A DNA stretch of 64,000 nucleotides from Marinifilum fragile JCM 15579 (GCF_001310955.1 NZ_BAZX01000001.1:248001-312000), one strand, 5' to 3'; counted from the first letter of the stretch, positions 45,315-54,504 are shown. Program-made: numbers and translations. Notes: generated from the sequence alone by a model not told the origin.

Positions 45315-47099
45315 TTAAAGTTCTTCTTCGTAGGCGTAAATATTTCGGATAATGTCTTTGTATTTATCTTTTAAAACTTTTCTTTTGAGTTTTAGGGTTG
45401 GTGATAATTCACCAGATTCAGGAGTCCATACATCTGAAACCAAACGGCAGGTTTTAATTTTCTTCGGTCGGTCAAGATTTACATTGGTTTTTTCAATCTC
45501 CTGCCAGATTCGCATTTGAATTCGTTCATTCTTAATGATTTCTTCCGGGCTGATAAAATCCAATTTCTTTCTTTTGCAGTATTCTTTCAAGAATTCAAAA
45601 TTTGGAGAGATTAGCACAGAAGGAAAGCGTCTGAATTCACCAATTACAATTGCCTGATCGATAAAAGGAGATTCTTTTAGTTTGTTTTCAATTACCTGAG
45701 GAGCAATATAAATACCTCCAGAAGTTTTAAAGATTTCCTTTTTACGATCGGTAATTTTGAGAAATCGATCATCCACCATACATCCAATATCGCCAGTATG
45801 GAACCAGCCATCTTTGTCTATCACCTCATTGGTTAATTCTGGATTTTTGTAATATCCCAGCATGATGTTCGGTCCTCGAGCCAGAATTTCTCCATCTTCT
45901 GCAATTTTAACTTCTACGCCATCTAATACAGGACCTACGGTTCCAAACTTTACATCTGGATAAGCGTTTTGATTTGCCGCGATAATGGGAGAGGTTTCCG
46001 TTAATCCATAACCTTCTTGAACAGGAATGCCAGCAGCCCAAAAGAGGCGTTCTAATCTAACTTGAAGAGCAGCTCCACCCGAACACATAAACATGATGTT
46101 ACCACCAAGAGCTTCCTGCCATTTGCTAAAAATTAGTTTTCTGGCAATTTTTAATTTGAATTCGTACCACCAGCCATTTGCTCCATTCAGTTCATATTTT
46201 TGACCAAGGTCAACAGCCCATAAGAACAAGGATTTTTTTATGGTTGGCAAACTTTTTCCTTTTGCCATGATCTTGTCATATACTTTTTCAAGCAATCGGG
46301 GAACCGTAGCGAACCCATGAGGTTTTAGCTCTCGTAAATTATCGCCAATGGTTTCCATACTTTCAGCATAATAAATACTAATTCCCTTGTATTGATACTG
46401 ATAGTTTACCATTCGCTCATAAACATGGTTGATTGGTAAAAAGCTCAAGCATTTATGGCTTGAGTTTAGAATTAAACGTGCGGCTGAAGACAGCACATTA
46501 CTCATAAAATTATGATGCGAAAGCATTACTCCTTTGGGGTCGCCTGTTGTTCCCGATGTATATATGATGGTAACTAAATCTTGTGGTTTGATCGATTCTT
46601 TAATAGACTTTAATTCATTCTTATATTGGTTATTAAGGGCTTTTCCCATATCAAGCAACCTTATCCAATGAGTTACAGCTTTTATTTTATCGAAAGAATA
46701 AACCTGTTTTATAGAAGGATGATTGTTTAATAGTGGTTCGATCTTGCAATATAGCTCTTCACTTGATATGAAAATGATACTAGGTTCGCAATGACGAATG
46801 ATAAAGTCATAGCTTTTTGCGCTAATTGTGGGGTAGAGAGGAACATGAATTACACCAATCTGAGCCAGAGCCATGTCAACAAAATTCCATTCGGGTCTGT
46901 TGTTTGAAATGGTAATAACTCGGTCTCCTTTTTTAAGACCACTATCCAGCAAAGCGTAACTAATTAAATCTGAATATTTCAGATACTGTTCCGTGGAATA
47001 TTTAATCCATTTGCCATCTTCTTTTTTTGCGAGAGCATCTGTTTTATCAGGATAGTTCTCTCGATAATTATCGAGTAAATCAAAAATGCGCGTAACCAT
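45315..47099 (-). CDS. fadD: Long-chain fatty acid-CoA ligase / AMP-dependent synthetase
   Basis: 594 residues from the ATG at 47099 (MVTRIFDLLDNYRENYP); another ATG nine codons upstream is possible. It activates fatty acids to acyl-CoA via an acyl-AMP. ATP-binding P-loop TIIYTSGTTGDPKGVMLSHHNF, adenylate motif EGYGLTETSPIIAAN, hinge KITDRKKEIFKTSGG are all present. It resembles the FAA1/AAS-like FACL branch. It leads the beta-oxidation operon, 32 bases before fadN. The 258-base upstream gap holds no gene. Confidence 0.93.
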   Translation of the reverse strand: MVTRIFDLLDNYRENYPDKTDALAKKEDGKWIKYSTEQYLKYSDLISYALLDSGLKKGDRVITISNNRPEWNFVDMALAQIGVIHVPLYPTISAKSYDFIIRHCEPSIIFISSEELYCKIEPLLNNHPSIKQVYSFDKIKAVTHWIRLLDMGKALNNQYKNELKSIKESIKPQDLVTIIYTSGTTGDPKGVMLSHHNFMSNVLSSAARLILNSSHKCLSFLPINHVYERMVNYQYQYKGISIYYAESMETIGDNLRELKPHGFATVPRLLEKVYDKIMAKGKSLPTIKKSLFLWAVDLGQKYELNGANGWWYEFKLKIARKLIFSKWQEALGGNIMFMCSGGAALQVRLERLFWAAGIPVQEGYGLTETSPIIAANQNAYPDVKFGTVGPVLDGVEVKIAEDGEILARGPNIMLGYYKNPELTNEVIDKDGWFHTGDIGCMVDDRFLKITDRKKEIFKTSGGIYIAPQVIENKLKESPFIDQAIVIGEFRRFPSVLISPNFEFLKEYCKRKKLDFISPEEIIKNERIQMRIWQEIEKTNVNLDRPKKIKTCRLVSDVWTPESGELSPTLKLKRKVLKDKYKDIIRNIYAYEEEL

Positions 47100-47350
47100 A
47101 ATTAAAGATTTAGATATGTAAGGCATTACAGCATTTCAAAATGGTTTTACAATCATTTTGATGCGCAGAAACTTAATCTCTAATTGTTAGAGGTGAGAGA
47201 TTTAGTGTTGATTTAAGTTTTGTGTAAGAAGTTGTATTGGGATTTAATTTCGGAGATTTTCCGAAACCTTTTTACACTTACATAAAATTTACAAAAAGGA
47301 ATCTGAAAATAAAAGAATAATTGGTAAGAATTCTTTTTTATTTGGTAAGT

Positions 47351-47379
47351 GAAAAAAAGGAAGCTTTTCGGCTTCCTTT
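47351..47379 (-). terminator. Terminator of the lptG-fmt operon
   Basis: Minus strand: stem AAAGGAAGC / GCTTCCTTT with six-base loop followed by T7, seven bases past the fmt stop. Confidence 0.88.
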
Positions 47380-47385
47380 GAAATT

Positions 47386-48342
47386 TTATAAGTGATAGTT
47401 GGATATTTGTTGAAATCCGCGAAGAAAATCTTCGACTTTCATTCGTTTCTTGCCGGCTTGTTGCAGCATTGTAATGGATAGAAAACCGCCTTCTACAGCT
47501 ACTTTTAAATAAGTTTTTCCATCGGTGTGTAAACTACCTATTTTTTTGTCGTGATTTTCAATTGTTTTTTCGGTTGCGAATACTTTAATACCGATTTTTT
47601 TCCCTTCTTCATTTGGAATTAATTCCGTCCATGAAGCTGGGTATGGGCTTAATCCACGAATTAGGTTGTGGATTGAATTGATATTCTTTGTCCAATCAAT
47701 CTTACAATCCTCTTTAAAGATTTTTGGTGCAGATTTTAATTCATCCGCAGCAATACTTTCCTGCGGGATTTGTGGATAGTCGTTGGCTTCGATTGCCTTG
47801 ACTGTCTTAACCACCAAATCAGCACCAATATTCATCAATTTATCGTGAATGATCTCAGCATTGTCATTTTCGCCAATCTCAGTTTTTTCCTGAAAAATGA
47901 TGTTACCTGTATCAATTTCGTGCTTTAACAGAAATGTAGAAACACCTGTTTCTTTATCACCATTGATGATTGCCCAGTTAATCGGTGCAGCACCACGATA
48001 ATGAGGAAGCAAGGAAGCATGAAGATTCAGGGTTCCATATTTTGGCATGTTCCAAACAACCTCAGGTAACATTTTAAAGGCAACCACAACCTGCAAATCA
48101 GCTTCTAATGATTTAAGCTCAGCAAGAAATTCTTCATTTCTGAATTTCTCTGGTTGCAGAATTTTCAATCCTTTTTCAGCCGCATACTTTTTAACTGCTG
48201 CTTCTTGTATTTTTTGACCTCTACCAGCAGGTTTATCAGGATTGGTAACAACACCAACTACATTAACGCCCGCATTTAAAAGGGCTTCAAGAGGAGCCAC
48301 CGCAAAATCGGGTGTACCCATATATATTACACGTAAACTCAT
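47386..48342 (-). CDS. fmt: Methionyl-tRNA formyltransferase
   Basis: 318 residues. Formylates the initiator Met-tRNA. N-terminal formyltransferase domain with YMGTPDFAVAPLEAL, THF-binding LNLHASLLPHYRGAAPINWAI (catalytic Asn-His-Asp with GDKETGVS) and the C-terminal tRNA-binding barrel. Its usual partner def is not adjacent. It starts two bases after the small DUF5522 gene stop, so it is the last gene of a compact four-gene run. Confidence 0.97.
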   Translation of the reverse strand: MSLRVIYMGTPDFAVAPLEALLNAGVNVVGVVTNPDKPAGRGQKIQEAAVKKYAAEKGLKILQPEKFRNEEFLAELKSLEADLQVVVAFKMLPEVVWNMPKYGTLNLHASLLPHYRGAAPINWAIINGDKETGVSTFLLKHEIDTGNIIFQEKTEIGENDNAEIIHDKLMNIGADLVVKTVKAIEANDYPQIPQESIAADELKSAPKIFKEDCKIDWTKNINSIHNLIRGLSPYPASWTELIPNEEGKKIGIKVFATEKTIENHDKKIGSLHTDGKTYLKVAVEGGFLSITMLQQAGKKRMKVEDFLRGFQQISNYHL

Positions 48343-48344
48343 AG

Positions 48345-48512
48345 CTATTCCTTTAAGTTCCTGTTTCCTTTATTGTGCTTCGGAAAATAAGGGCAATGTT
48401 TACATCCATTGCCACAGCAATATCCTCTTTCGGTAAGATATTTTTTTGTCATGATTCTATATCCATCAGGATGCATATAGTAATCGATATCTGGTTTTAA
48501 ATCGTCAAACAT
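48345..48512 (-). CDS. Small Cys-rich DUF5522-type protein
   Basis: 55 residues, found by reading the gap between fmt and the NTF2-like gene. The sequence begins MFDDLKPDIDYYMHPDGYRI and contains YCCGNGCKHCPYF, four Cys plus one His in a tight cluster that could bind metal. This matches my memory of the DUF5522 family of Bacteroidota; its function is unknown. The start lies one base after the upstream stop and the end two bases before fmt, which is strong evidence that it is a real gene. Confidence 0.85.
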   Translation of the reverse strand: MFDDLKPDIDYYMHPDGYRIMTKKYLTERGYCCGNGCKHCPYFPKHNKGNRNLKE

Positions 48513-48513
48513 A

Positions 48514-48984
48514 TTAGTCTTGTTTAATTTTTAAAAACTCTTTTATGCTTTCGTTTTTAATGGTAACCGAAAGATGATAGTGAGAAATTTTATATTCGTT
48601 GTTTTCAATAACCAGCACACCAGAACCTCTACAAACTCCCATCCAGGTATTTAAAAGTTCATCAAACCAAATGGTTTTCTTGTCTTCTGATGTGTAGATT
48701 TTTCTGTCAAAAGCTTTAAAATCCCAGGTGGTTTCTTTTTCAAAATATGGTTCGCAAAAATTGTGAAATTCTTGTCTTGTCCATCTTTCTGATGGATCGG
48801 TTCCGATGTAAGTTGCATTTTCGGTCATCAATCCAAAATACTTTTCTAAGTTAGCATCAGCGGCAGCCTTATGCCAATCATCAAGAAGTTGATTGACTTC
48901 TTTTTCGGAATATTCTACTTGTTTTGTGCAAGCAGAGAATAATCCCAAAACTGCAATTAGAATTATAAATATAGATTTATGCAT
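48514..48984 (-). CDS. NTF2/SnoaL-like lipoprotein
   Basis: 156 residues from the ATG at 48984, which gives a lipoprotein signal with lipobox LFSAC; the longer frame starting at 49032 would place charged residues before it. The rest matches the NTF2-like (SnoaL_3/DUF4440) fold: VNQLLDDWHKAAADANLEKYFGLMTENATYIGTD, FHNFCEPYF. Such proteins bind small ligands or act as accessory domains; no catalytic set is evident. It overlaps the LptF/G-like gene by eight bases and so is coupled to it. Confidence 0.85.
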   Translation of the reverse strand: MHKSIFIILIAVLGLFSACTKQVEYSEKEVNQLLDDWHKAAADANLEKYFGLMTENATYIGTDPSERWTRQEFHNFCEPYFEKETTWDFKAFDRKIYTSEDKKTIWFDELLNTWMGVCRGSGVLVIENNEYKISHYHLSVTIKNESIKEFLKIKQD

Positions 48985-50434
48985 TTTTCTTTTTGAAAAA
49001 TTTAGCCGGGTTAATCTTTTTAAAGAAATCAATATAATTTTCGATGTTGAAGACAGCAGAATCTGTAGTCGCTTTGTATGTCAATATAATCCCTAAAGGA
49101 AGAATTATCAATGATGATATCCACATCCCAATAGCAGGCGGAAGAACCAATTCTTTGGCAAATCGTTCACCTGTCATGGAAATGATGTAATAGAAAATAA
49201 AGAATAAAACAGATACAATTACAGGCATTCCTAAGCCACCTTTACGAATGATTGCACCAAGAGGAGCACCAATAAAGAAGAATATCAAACAAGCAAAAGG
49301 GAGTGTGAATTTTCTATGCCACTCATTGGTGAATTTTTTAATCCATTTTTCTTGTCCCAGTAGTTCTCCTTCTTTTCGAGATATAGTTTCTCTTGCTTTT
49401 CTGGCAAAACTAAGAGCTGAACTTACCGATGTTAGTTGTTTTGTGATTGTAGCCGATTTAAAAAGAGAATCAACATTTAGCGTTTTAATAATAAGATCTT
49501 GTGATTTTATAGAATCTTTTCGCATTGATTTTGATTCTTTCTTAAAGTAATGTCTAGCCAGCAATCCGGTAACAAGTCTATTTTTTTCATTTTGTAATTG
49601 ATCTTGTAATGAATCTTCAGAATGTACCAACTGTTTTAAATTTAGCATTCTGTAGTTTTTACTGTATCTATCCTCATTGCCTCTTTTTAATTCAGTGCTT
49701 CTAAGAGGAACGTTGGTTTCATATTCCTGAAATTTAATTCTTCTGGAAGGATGGTTTTTATCTCTCCTCGATTTGGTTTTTACCTCCTGATACATATTGC
49801 CACTATACAGGGTGAGAGTCATATTCTTTTTATCAGGAGAAGTTATCATTGTACCGGAATCAGCCACTGTTACATTTGTATTTCCTCTTTCATCTCGATG
49901 ATCGTAAATCAAGAGTTTATACATCATTCCGGTTTCTTTATCAATGTTGTCGACCTTAATACTAAAGTTAGGTAAATCATTAGTGAAAATACCTTCTTTC
50001 AGGATAAGTTCTGGTTTTTGATTTTTAATATCAACTAATAATGAGGTAGTTTTTAATGATGCAACTGGCATTACATAATTGGCAAAGAAAAAGGCACTAA
50101 TACTAATAATCACAACAAGTGTGGTAAGTGGTTGCATGATTCTTTGTAAGGAAATCCCAGCGGCTTTCATGGCGGTTAATTCGTAATTTTCTCCCATATT
50201 CCCAAAGGTCATAATAGAAGCCAAAAGAATAGCCAAAGGCAGTGCCATTGGAACTAAAGTAGCAGAAACATAAAACAAAAATTCAGCAATTACAGTCCAT
50301 TCTAATCCTTTTCCGACAAGTTCATCAATATATCGCCAAAGGAATTGCATGAGTAGGACAAACATGCAGACAAAGAAAGTAAAGGCCAATGGCCCAAGAA
50401 AACTTTTAAGAATAAATGAATGTAAACGTTTCAT
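48977..50434 (-). CDS. LptF/LptG family permease
   Basis: 485 residues. Membrane component of the LptBFG ABC exporter that extracts lipopolysaccharide and feeds it to the periplasmic bridge. Three N-terminal helices (FTFFVCMFVLLMQFLW, VPMALPLAILLASIMTFG), a large periplasmic beta-jellyroll (VDIKNQKPELILKEGIF...), then three C-terminal helices (PFACLIFFFIGAPLGAIIRKGGLG). The periplasmic insert contains a helical segment (about residues 250-360) longer than in E. coli. Bacteroidota usually encode two such proteins; which of F or G this is cannot be decided here. It is the first gene of the operon ending in fmt. Confidence 0.93.
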   Translation of the reverse strand: MKRLHSFILKSFLGPLAFTFFVCMFVLLMQFLWRYIDELVGKGLEWTVIAEFLFYVSATLVPMALPLAILLASIMTFGNMGENYELTAMKAAGISLQRIMQPLTTLVVIISISAFFFANYVMPVASLKTTSLLVDIKNQKPELILKEGIFTNDLPNFSIKVDNIDKETGMMYKLLIYDHRDERGNTNVTVADSGTMITSPDKKNMTLTLYSGNMYQEVKTKSRRDKNHPSRRIKFQEYETNVPLRSTELKRGNEDRYSKNYRMLNLKQLVHSEDSLQDQLQNEKNRLVTGLLARHYFKKESKSMRKDSIKSQDLIIKTLNVDSLFKSATITKQLTSVSSALSFARKARETISRKEGELLGQEKWIKKFTNEWHRKFTLPFACLIFFFIGAPLGAIIRKGGLGMPVIVSVLFFIFYYIISMTGERFAKELVLPPAIGMWISSLIILPLGIILTYKATTDSAVFNIENYIDFFKKINPAKFFKKKNA

Positions 50435-50590
50435 TCTAAAATATTTTAATTGAAGCGAGACCTAATTTTATAATAAGGATATCGCACTGCTACCTAAAAA
50501 ATAAGACCAATAACTTGCAGAAACTGGTCTTACATAGCTTACAAAAATAAGCTAATTATTTAGGATTTGGTGTTATGATTTGTTAAAAAA

Positions 50591-50965
50591 TCATATTCCC
50601 AATACATGCTTTAATTCGGCAATTTGAGTGTCCCAAAGTTCAATGCTTTCTTCTATTTCATCTTCATCAGCAAAATCGGTAATGATAAGAGATAGGTCAT
50701 TTGTAAGGGCATCAATTTCAATTTTAAATTCAAAATAGCTGTCTTCATCTTCACTGTCAAGCCAATGGAAGCGAATTAAACGATTGTCTTTCTTGGTAAC
50801 CAATTCAGCCTGCTGTTCCGATCCATCCCAAATGAATGTATAGATTTTACCTTTTTGATTTACATCATCAGCAAACCATTCTGATAATCCACTTGCATTA
50901 CTTAGTCGATCGAAAATAACTTTTTGAGAAGCTTGAAGTACATATTCCAGTTCAAATTGTTTCAT
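50591..50965 (-). CDS. START-like (SRPBCC superfamily) protein
   Basis: 124 residues, cytoplasmic. The pattern LEYVLQASQKVIFDRLSNASGLSEWFADDV, IRFHWLDSEDEDSYFEF and the long C-terminal helix (SIELWDTQIAELKHVLG) fit the helix-grip START/AHSA1-like fold, in a small version conserved in Bacteroidota. It probably binds a hydrophobic ligand or a protein partner; the role is unknown. It is a single gene upstream of the lptG-like operon; the 350-base gap on its other side holds only the first tRNA promoter. Confidence 0.85.
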   Translation of the reverse strand: MKQFELEYVLQASQKVIFDRLSNASGLSEWFADDVNQKGKIYTFIWDGSEQQAELVTKKDNRLIRFHWLDSEDEDSYFEFKIEIDALTNDLSLIITDFADEDEIEESIELWDTQIAELKHVLGI

Positions 50966-51289
50966 TTGTTTGGGGCATAAATGTTTTGATAATAAAATTA
51001 GAGGGATTAAGTTTGTTTTGATAAATTATTCCCCCAGTATTAAAATACTGCACTAAAAAGGTGAAATGTAAGTCAATACTTAAATTTCGCGCAAGATACT
51101 TAAGAATTTTCTAATAAAAAAAACTGATTCTTAAATCTTTAGGTTTGTTCATATTGTTAATACCTAAAGATGCTTACTTTACCTACTCCTTATAAGTTAA
51201 GAAAATTTTACAAATCGATAAATTAAATCATTTACAATTCAAGAATTGAAAAAAATGTGAAATGATTTTTTTTTAATGAAAAAGGATTC

Positions 51290-51297
51290 TATATTTG
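51290..51297 (+). promoter_or_regulatory. -7 box of tRNA-Met copy 1
   Basis: TATATTTG followed by CACCGC, 19 bases before the tRNA. The -33 region is a run of T. The rest of 50966-51289 shows nothing gene-like. Confidence 0.6.
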
Positions 51298-51315
51298 CAC
51301 CGCGTTAGAAAAAAC

Positions 51316-51389
51316 GGCGAGGTAGCTCAGTTGGTTAGAGCGCATGATTCATAATCATGAGGTCGGCGGTTCAACCCCGCCTCTCGCTA
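51316..51389 (+). tRNA. tRNA-Met (CAT), elongator type, copy 1
   Basis: Complete cloverleaf: acceptor GGCGAGG / TCTCGCT (two G-U pairs), D-arm GCTC...GAGC, anticodon stem ATGA with loop TTCATAA giving CAT, T-arm GGCGG TTCAACC CCGCC, discriminator A. CCA is not encoded. Absence of the three G-C pairs in the anticodon stem and of a C1-A72 mismatch argues against initiator. A tRNA-Ile with modified CAT cannot be fully excluded. Confidence 0.95.
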
Positions 51390-51394
51390 CTAAG

Positions 51395-51427
51395 AAAGGG
51401 AAACAATTAATATTGTCTCCCTTTTTT
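51395..51427 (+). terminator. Terminator of tRNA-Met copy 1
   Basis: Thirteen-base stem AAAGGGAAACAAT / ATTGTCTCCCTTT with one A-C mismatch, then T-run. The stretch from here to the next promoter (51428-51784) shows no gene. Confidence 0.75.
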
Positions 51428-51784
51428 CTTGCCTTAAAATTTCTCTACTAATCATTCTATCGGAAAGTAAATAATCTATTCATTCCAGAAAATTAGAGAG
51501 TGGAGATGTAAATCTGATGAAATAAAATTATCTAGTTTTAACTACCCGATGAAGGTTCCAATAATTATTGGAAAGTTGGACTCGCTACCTACAATAAACA
51601 AGATAAAATAGTAGCCTTTTTCTGTAAATAGATACTTCAAACATTAGCCAAATGACGTATTGAAAAAAAAATCAATATTTTTTTCAACTTGTAACATTTC
51701 TGTAAAACAGATAGTTTAATAGATCGCTTCATTTCTTTGCAAAGATTTTCAGAAAAAAGATTTTTTTTAGAAATAAAATGCTCT

Positions 51785-51792
51785 TATATTTG
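51785..51792 (+). promoter_or_regulatory. -7 box of tRNA-Met copy 2
   Basis: TATATTTG followed by CACCGCA, the same arrangement as before copy 1, 19 bases ahead of the tRNA, with a T-run at the -33 region. Confidence 0.6.
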
Positions 51793-51811
51793 CACCGCAA
51801 TCAAGCAAAAC

Positions 51812-51885
51812 GGCGAGGTAGCTCAGTTGGTTAGAGCGCATGATTCATAATCATGAGGTCGGCGGTTCAACCCCGCCTCTCGCTA
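51812..51885 (+). tRNA. tRNA-Met (CAT), elongator type, copy 2
   Basis: Identical over all 74 bases to copy 1, 496 bases downstream, with its own promoter-like box and terminator, so the two are separately transcribed duplicates. Confidence 0.95.
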
Positions 51886-51889
51886 CGAG

Positions 51890-51917
51890 AAGGATGACTT
51901 AAGGTCATCCTTTTTTG
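51890..51917 (+). terminator. Terminator of tRNA-Met copy 2
   Basis: Nine-base stem AAGGATGAC / GTCATCCTT with five-base loop and T-run. Confidence 0.85.
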
Positions 51918-51972
51918 TTTTAATATATCTCCATTTTTTAGGAGAGTTGATTTTAATAGGGATCAATTCTTT

Positions 51973-51980
51973 TATCTTTG
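51973..51980 (+). promoter_or_regulatory. -7 box of the DUF4494 gene
   Basis: TATCTTTG, exact -7 match, 79 bases before the start; a TTG lies 23 bases upstream, slightly farther than usual. Confidence 0.5.
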
Positions 51981-52059
51981 TTATCCGTTAAAAATAAAAT
52001 ATCAATGTTAAAAGTAAGCAGAGTTATGTGTTGCTTTTAGAATTAAATAATGTAATCGT

Positions 52060-52566
52060 ATGAACAATTGGTTTGAGTGTAAGGTGAAGTATATTAAGGT
52101 CGATGAGATATCTGGAAAAGAAAAAAAAGTGTCTGAACCATATTTGGTAGATGCAATGTCTTTTACCGAAGCCGAGGCCAGAATCCACAAAGAATTGGAG
52201 CAAATGATTAGTGGGGAATTTAATGTAACCAATATCAGCAAATCAAACATCACGGAATTGTATCCTAATGACAATGGTGACCGTTGGTTTAAAGCTAAAG
52301 TTGCATTTATTGATGTGGACGAAGCATCTGGTAAAGAAAAGAAGAGCAATAATTATATGCTTGCCCAGGCAAATAATGTGAAACAAGCGTATGAATTCCT
52401 TGAAGAATGTTTGAGTGACATGCTGGTACCTTATGAGATCCCGGCAGTATCTGAAAGTCCTATTATGGATATCTTCCCATTTTTCAGTGATGAGGTGAAT
52501 GAAGAAATTCCAGATAATCTGAAACCAGTTTCGGAAATTGAACCGAATGATAACGAATTTGAATAG
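52060..52566 (+). CDS. DUF4494 domain protein
   Basis: 168 residues, cytoplasmic, function unknown but widely conserved in Bacteroidota. The sequence is an internal duplication: WFECKVKYIKVDEISGKEKK with its AMSFTEAEARI partner helix, then WFKAKVAFIDVDEASGKEKK with QANNVKQAYEF. The C-terminus is acidic and probably flexible. It is a single gene whose stop codon forms part of the terminator stem. The 296-base gap to aspA shows nothing clear. Confidence 0.9.
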   Translation: MNNWFECKVKYIKVDEISGKEKKVSEPYLVDAMSFTEAEARIHKELEQMISGEFNVTNISKSNITELYPNDNGDRWFKAKVAFIDVDEASGKEKKSNNYMLAQANNVKQAYEFLEECLSDMLVPYEIPAVSESPIMDIFPFFSDEVNEEIPDNLKPVSEIEPNDNEFE

Positions 52567-52593
52567 ATCAGAAATTTCTGATCTATTTTTTTT
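52562..52593 (+). terminator. Terminator of the DUF4494 gene
   Basis: Perfect 22-bp palindrome starting with the stop codon (TAGATCAGAAA plus complement), then T8. Confidence 0.9.
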
Positions 52594-52862
52594 CGGAAAC
52601 GATTGCTTTCTGTTGAAAAACATACGGTAAGCTTATTATTACTGTAAAGTTATGGGTGTTTAATATTCAGTAGATCAACTTAAAAGAAGGTGTATGAATT
52701 GATGTTCTGATTTTTTGTTTTTTTAGTGGTGAAATTTCTTTTCTCTACTACATTTGTCAGCATAAACAAACAACAAAAAACAGATTTGAATAAGTTTTTG
52801 ACTTTTAAAGATTGGAGATCTTTGTAAAGTCTGATTTATTGATTTAAACGTATAATCACACC

Positions 52863-54269
52863 ATGAAAACAAGAACTGAACACGACTTAATTGGCTACAA
52901 AGAGGTGTCTGCTGATGCATATTATGGCATTCAAACTTTAAGAGCAGTTGAAAATTTTGACATTTGCGGTGTTAAATTAAGTGCATATCCAGACTTTATT
53001 AAAGGTTTGGCGATGGTAAAATGGGCAGCAGCCAAAGCAAATAACGATCTTGGATTGTTATCGAACGATTTAACAGAGGCTATTACAAAAGCTTGTGAGG
53101 AAATTATTGAGGGTAATTTGCATGAACATTTTCCAGTTGACATGATCCAAGGTGGTGCTGGAACCTCTACTAATATGAATGCTAACGAGGTGATTGCCAA
53201 TAGAGCATTGGAAATTCTTGGGTATCAAAAAGGTGAATACGAACATTGTCATCCAAACAATCACATTAACTTGTCTCAATCAACCAATGATGCTTACCCA
53301 ACAGGGATTAAAATTGCATTGATTTTTATGAATGAGACTTTGGTGGCAGGCTTAAAATCATTGATTACAGCATTTAGAGCTAAAGGGGAAGAGTTCAAGG
53401 ATGTATTAAAAATGGGTAGAACTCAGCTGCAAGATGCTGTGCCTATGACATTAGGACAAGAGTTCGAAGCTTGGGCTGTAAATCTTGAAGAGGAAATTGA
53501 GAGATTGAACCAAAATGCAAAATTGTTCCTTGAAGTGAACATGGGAGCTACTGCTATTGGTACAGGAATTAACTCAGAACCTGGTTATTCAGAAAAATGT
53601 GTTTCTCGCTTAAACGAAATTACAAACCTTCCAATTGTATTGGCTGGCAACTTAATCGAAGCAACTCCTGATACAGGTTCGTATGTAATGTACTCATCAG
53701 CAGTGAAGCGTTTGGCTATTAAGCTTTCTAAGATTTGTAACGACTTGAGATTATTATCTTCAGGACCACGTTGTGGATTGAACGAAATCAACTTGCCAAA
53801 AATGCAACCAGGATCTTCTATCATGCCAGGTAAGGTAAACCCGGTAATTCCTGAGGTTGTAAACCAAGTTGCTTACAAAGTAATTGGTAACGATTTAACT
53901 GTAACTTTTGCTGCTGAAGCTGGTCAGTTGGAATTGAATGTGATGGAACCTGTTTTAGTTCGTGCTATTTTTGAATCAATGGAAATGTTGGTGAATGGAA
54001 TGGCAACATTAAAAGAAAGATGTATTGAAGGAATTACAGCAAATGTTGAACACTGTAAAGAAATGGTTCTAAACAGTATTGGTATTGTAACTGCTGTAAA
54101 TCCTACATTAGGATATGAAGCTTCTTCTAGAATTGCCAAAAGAGCATTGGCAGAAAACAGAAGTGTTTACGATTTAATCCTTGAAGAAGGGTTATTGACC
54201 AAAGAGAAGCTAGACGAAATTCTTTCTCCGGAAAGAATGATTAAGCCTCAGAAGTTTGTTGAAGCTTAA
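52863..54269 (+). CDS. aspA: Aspartate ammonia-lyase
   Basis: 468 residues. Reversible conversion of aspartate to fumarate and ammonia, feeding fumarate respiration in anaerobes. The lyase-family signature GSSIMPGKVNPV with the catalytic Ser, GGAGTSTNMNANEVIANRA and NLSQSTNDAYPTGIK are present. The N-terminal RTEHDLIGYKEVSADAYYGIQT matches aspartase better than fumarase C. It is transcribed alone. Confidence 0.95.
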   Translation: MKTRTEHDLIGYKEVSADAYYGIQTLRAVENFDICGVKLSAYPDFIKGLAMVKWAAAKANNDLGLLSNDLTEAITKACEEIIEGNLHEHFPVDMIQGGAGTSTNMNANEVIANRALEILGYQKGEYEHCHPNNHINLSQSTNDAYPTGIKIALIFMNETLVAGLKSLITAFRAKGEEFKDVLKMGRTQLQDAVPMTLGQEFEAWAVNLEEEIERLNQNAKLFLEVNMGATAIGTGINSEPGYSEKCVSRLNEITNLPIVLAGNLIEATPDTGSYVMYSSAVKRLAIKLSKICNDLRLLSSGPRCGLNEINLPKMQPGSSIMPGKVNPVIPEVVNQVAYKVIGNDLTVTFAAEAGQLELNVMEPVLVRAIFESMEMLVNGMATLKERCIEGITANVEHCKEMVLNSIGIVTAVNPTLGYEASSRIAKRALAENRSVYDLILEEGLLTKEKLDEILSPERMIKPQKFVEA

Positions 54270-54366
54270 TTATTAGAATCTGAACCCGTTTGGGTTAAGG
54301 TTTATTTCTTAAACAACACTCCAATATAACTTGGGAAATACTCTATCATTGAGTTCTTGGCGCATT

Positions 54367-54408
54367 AAAGAGGTTGATTCGGTTTTCGTTTCAACCTCTT
54401 TTATTTTA
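54367..54408 (+). terminator. Terminator downstream of aspA
   Basis: Eleven-base stem AAAGAGGTTGA / TCAACCTCTTT with a 13-base loop and T-rich tail, about 100 bases after the stop; a weaker AACCC/GGGTT hairpin lies nearer. Confidence 0.75.
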
Positions 54409-54504
54409 CCTCAAAGGTCTTGAATAGTCAAAGAGTCTAACAGTCAAAGTGTGAGATTGCAAATCAGAATTGTTACATTTATCTGATTGTAAATAAGAAA
54501 TGAT

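Noticed and set aside
51428-51784. A small RNA or gene between the two tRNA-Met copies
   Set aside because: I see no open frame of note, no terminator-hairpin pair and no recognised RNA motif beyond the promoter of copy 2.
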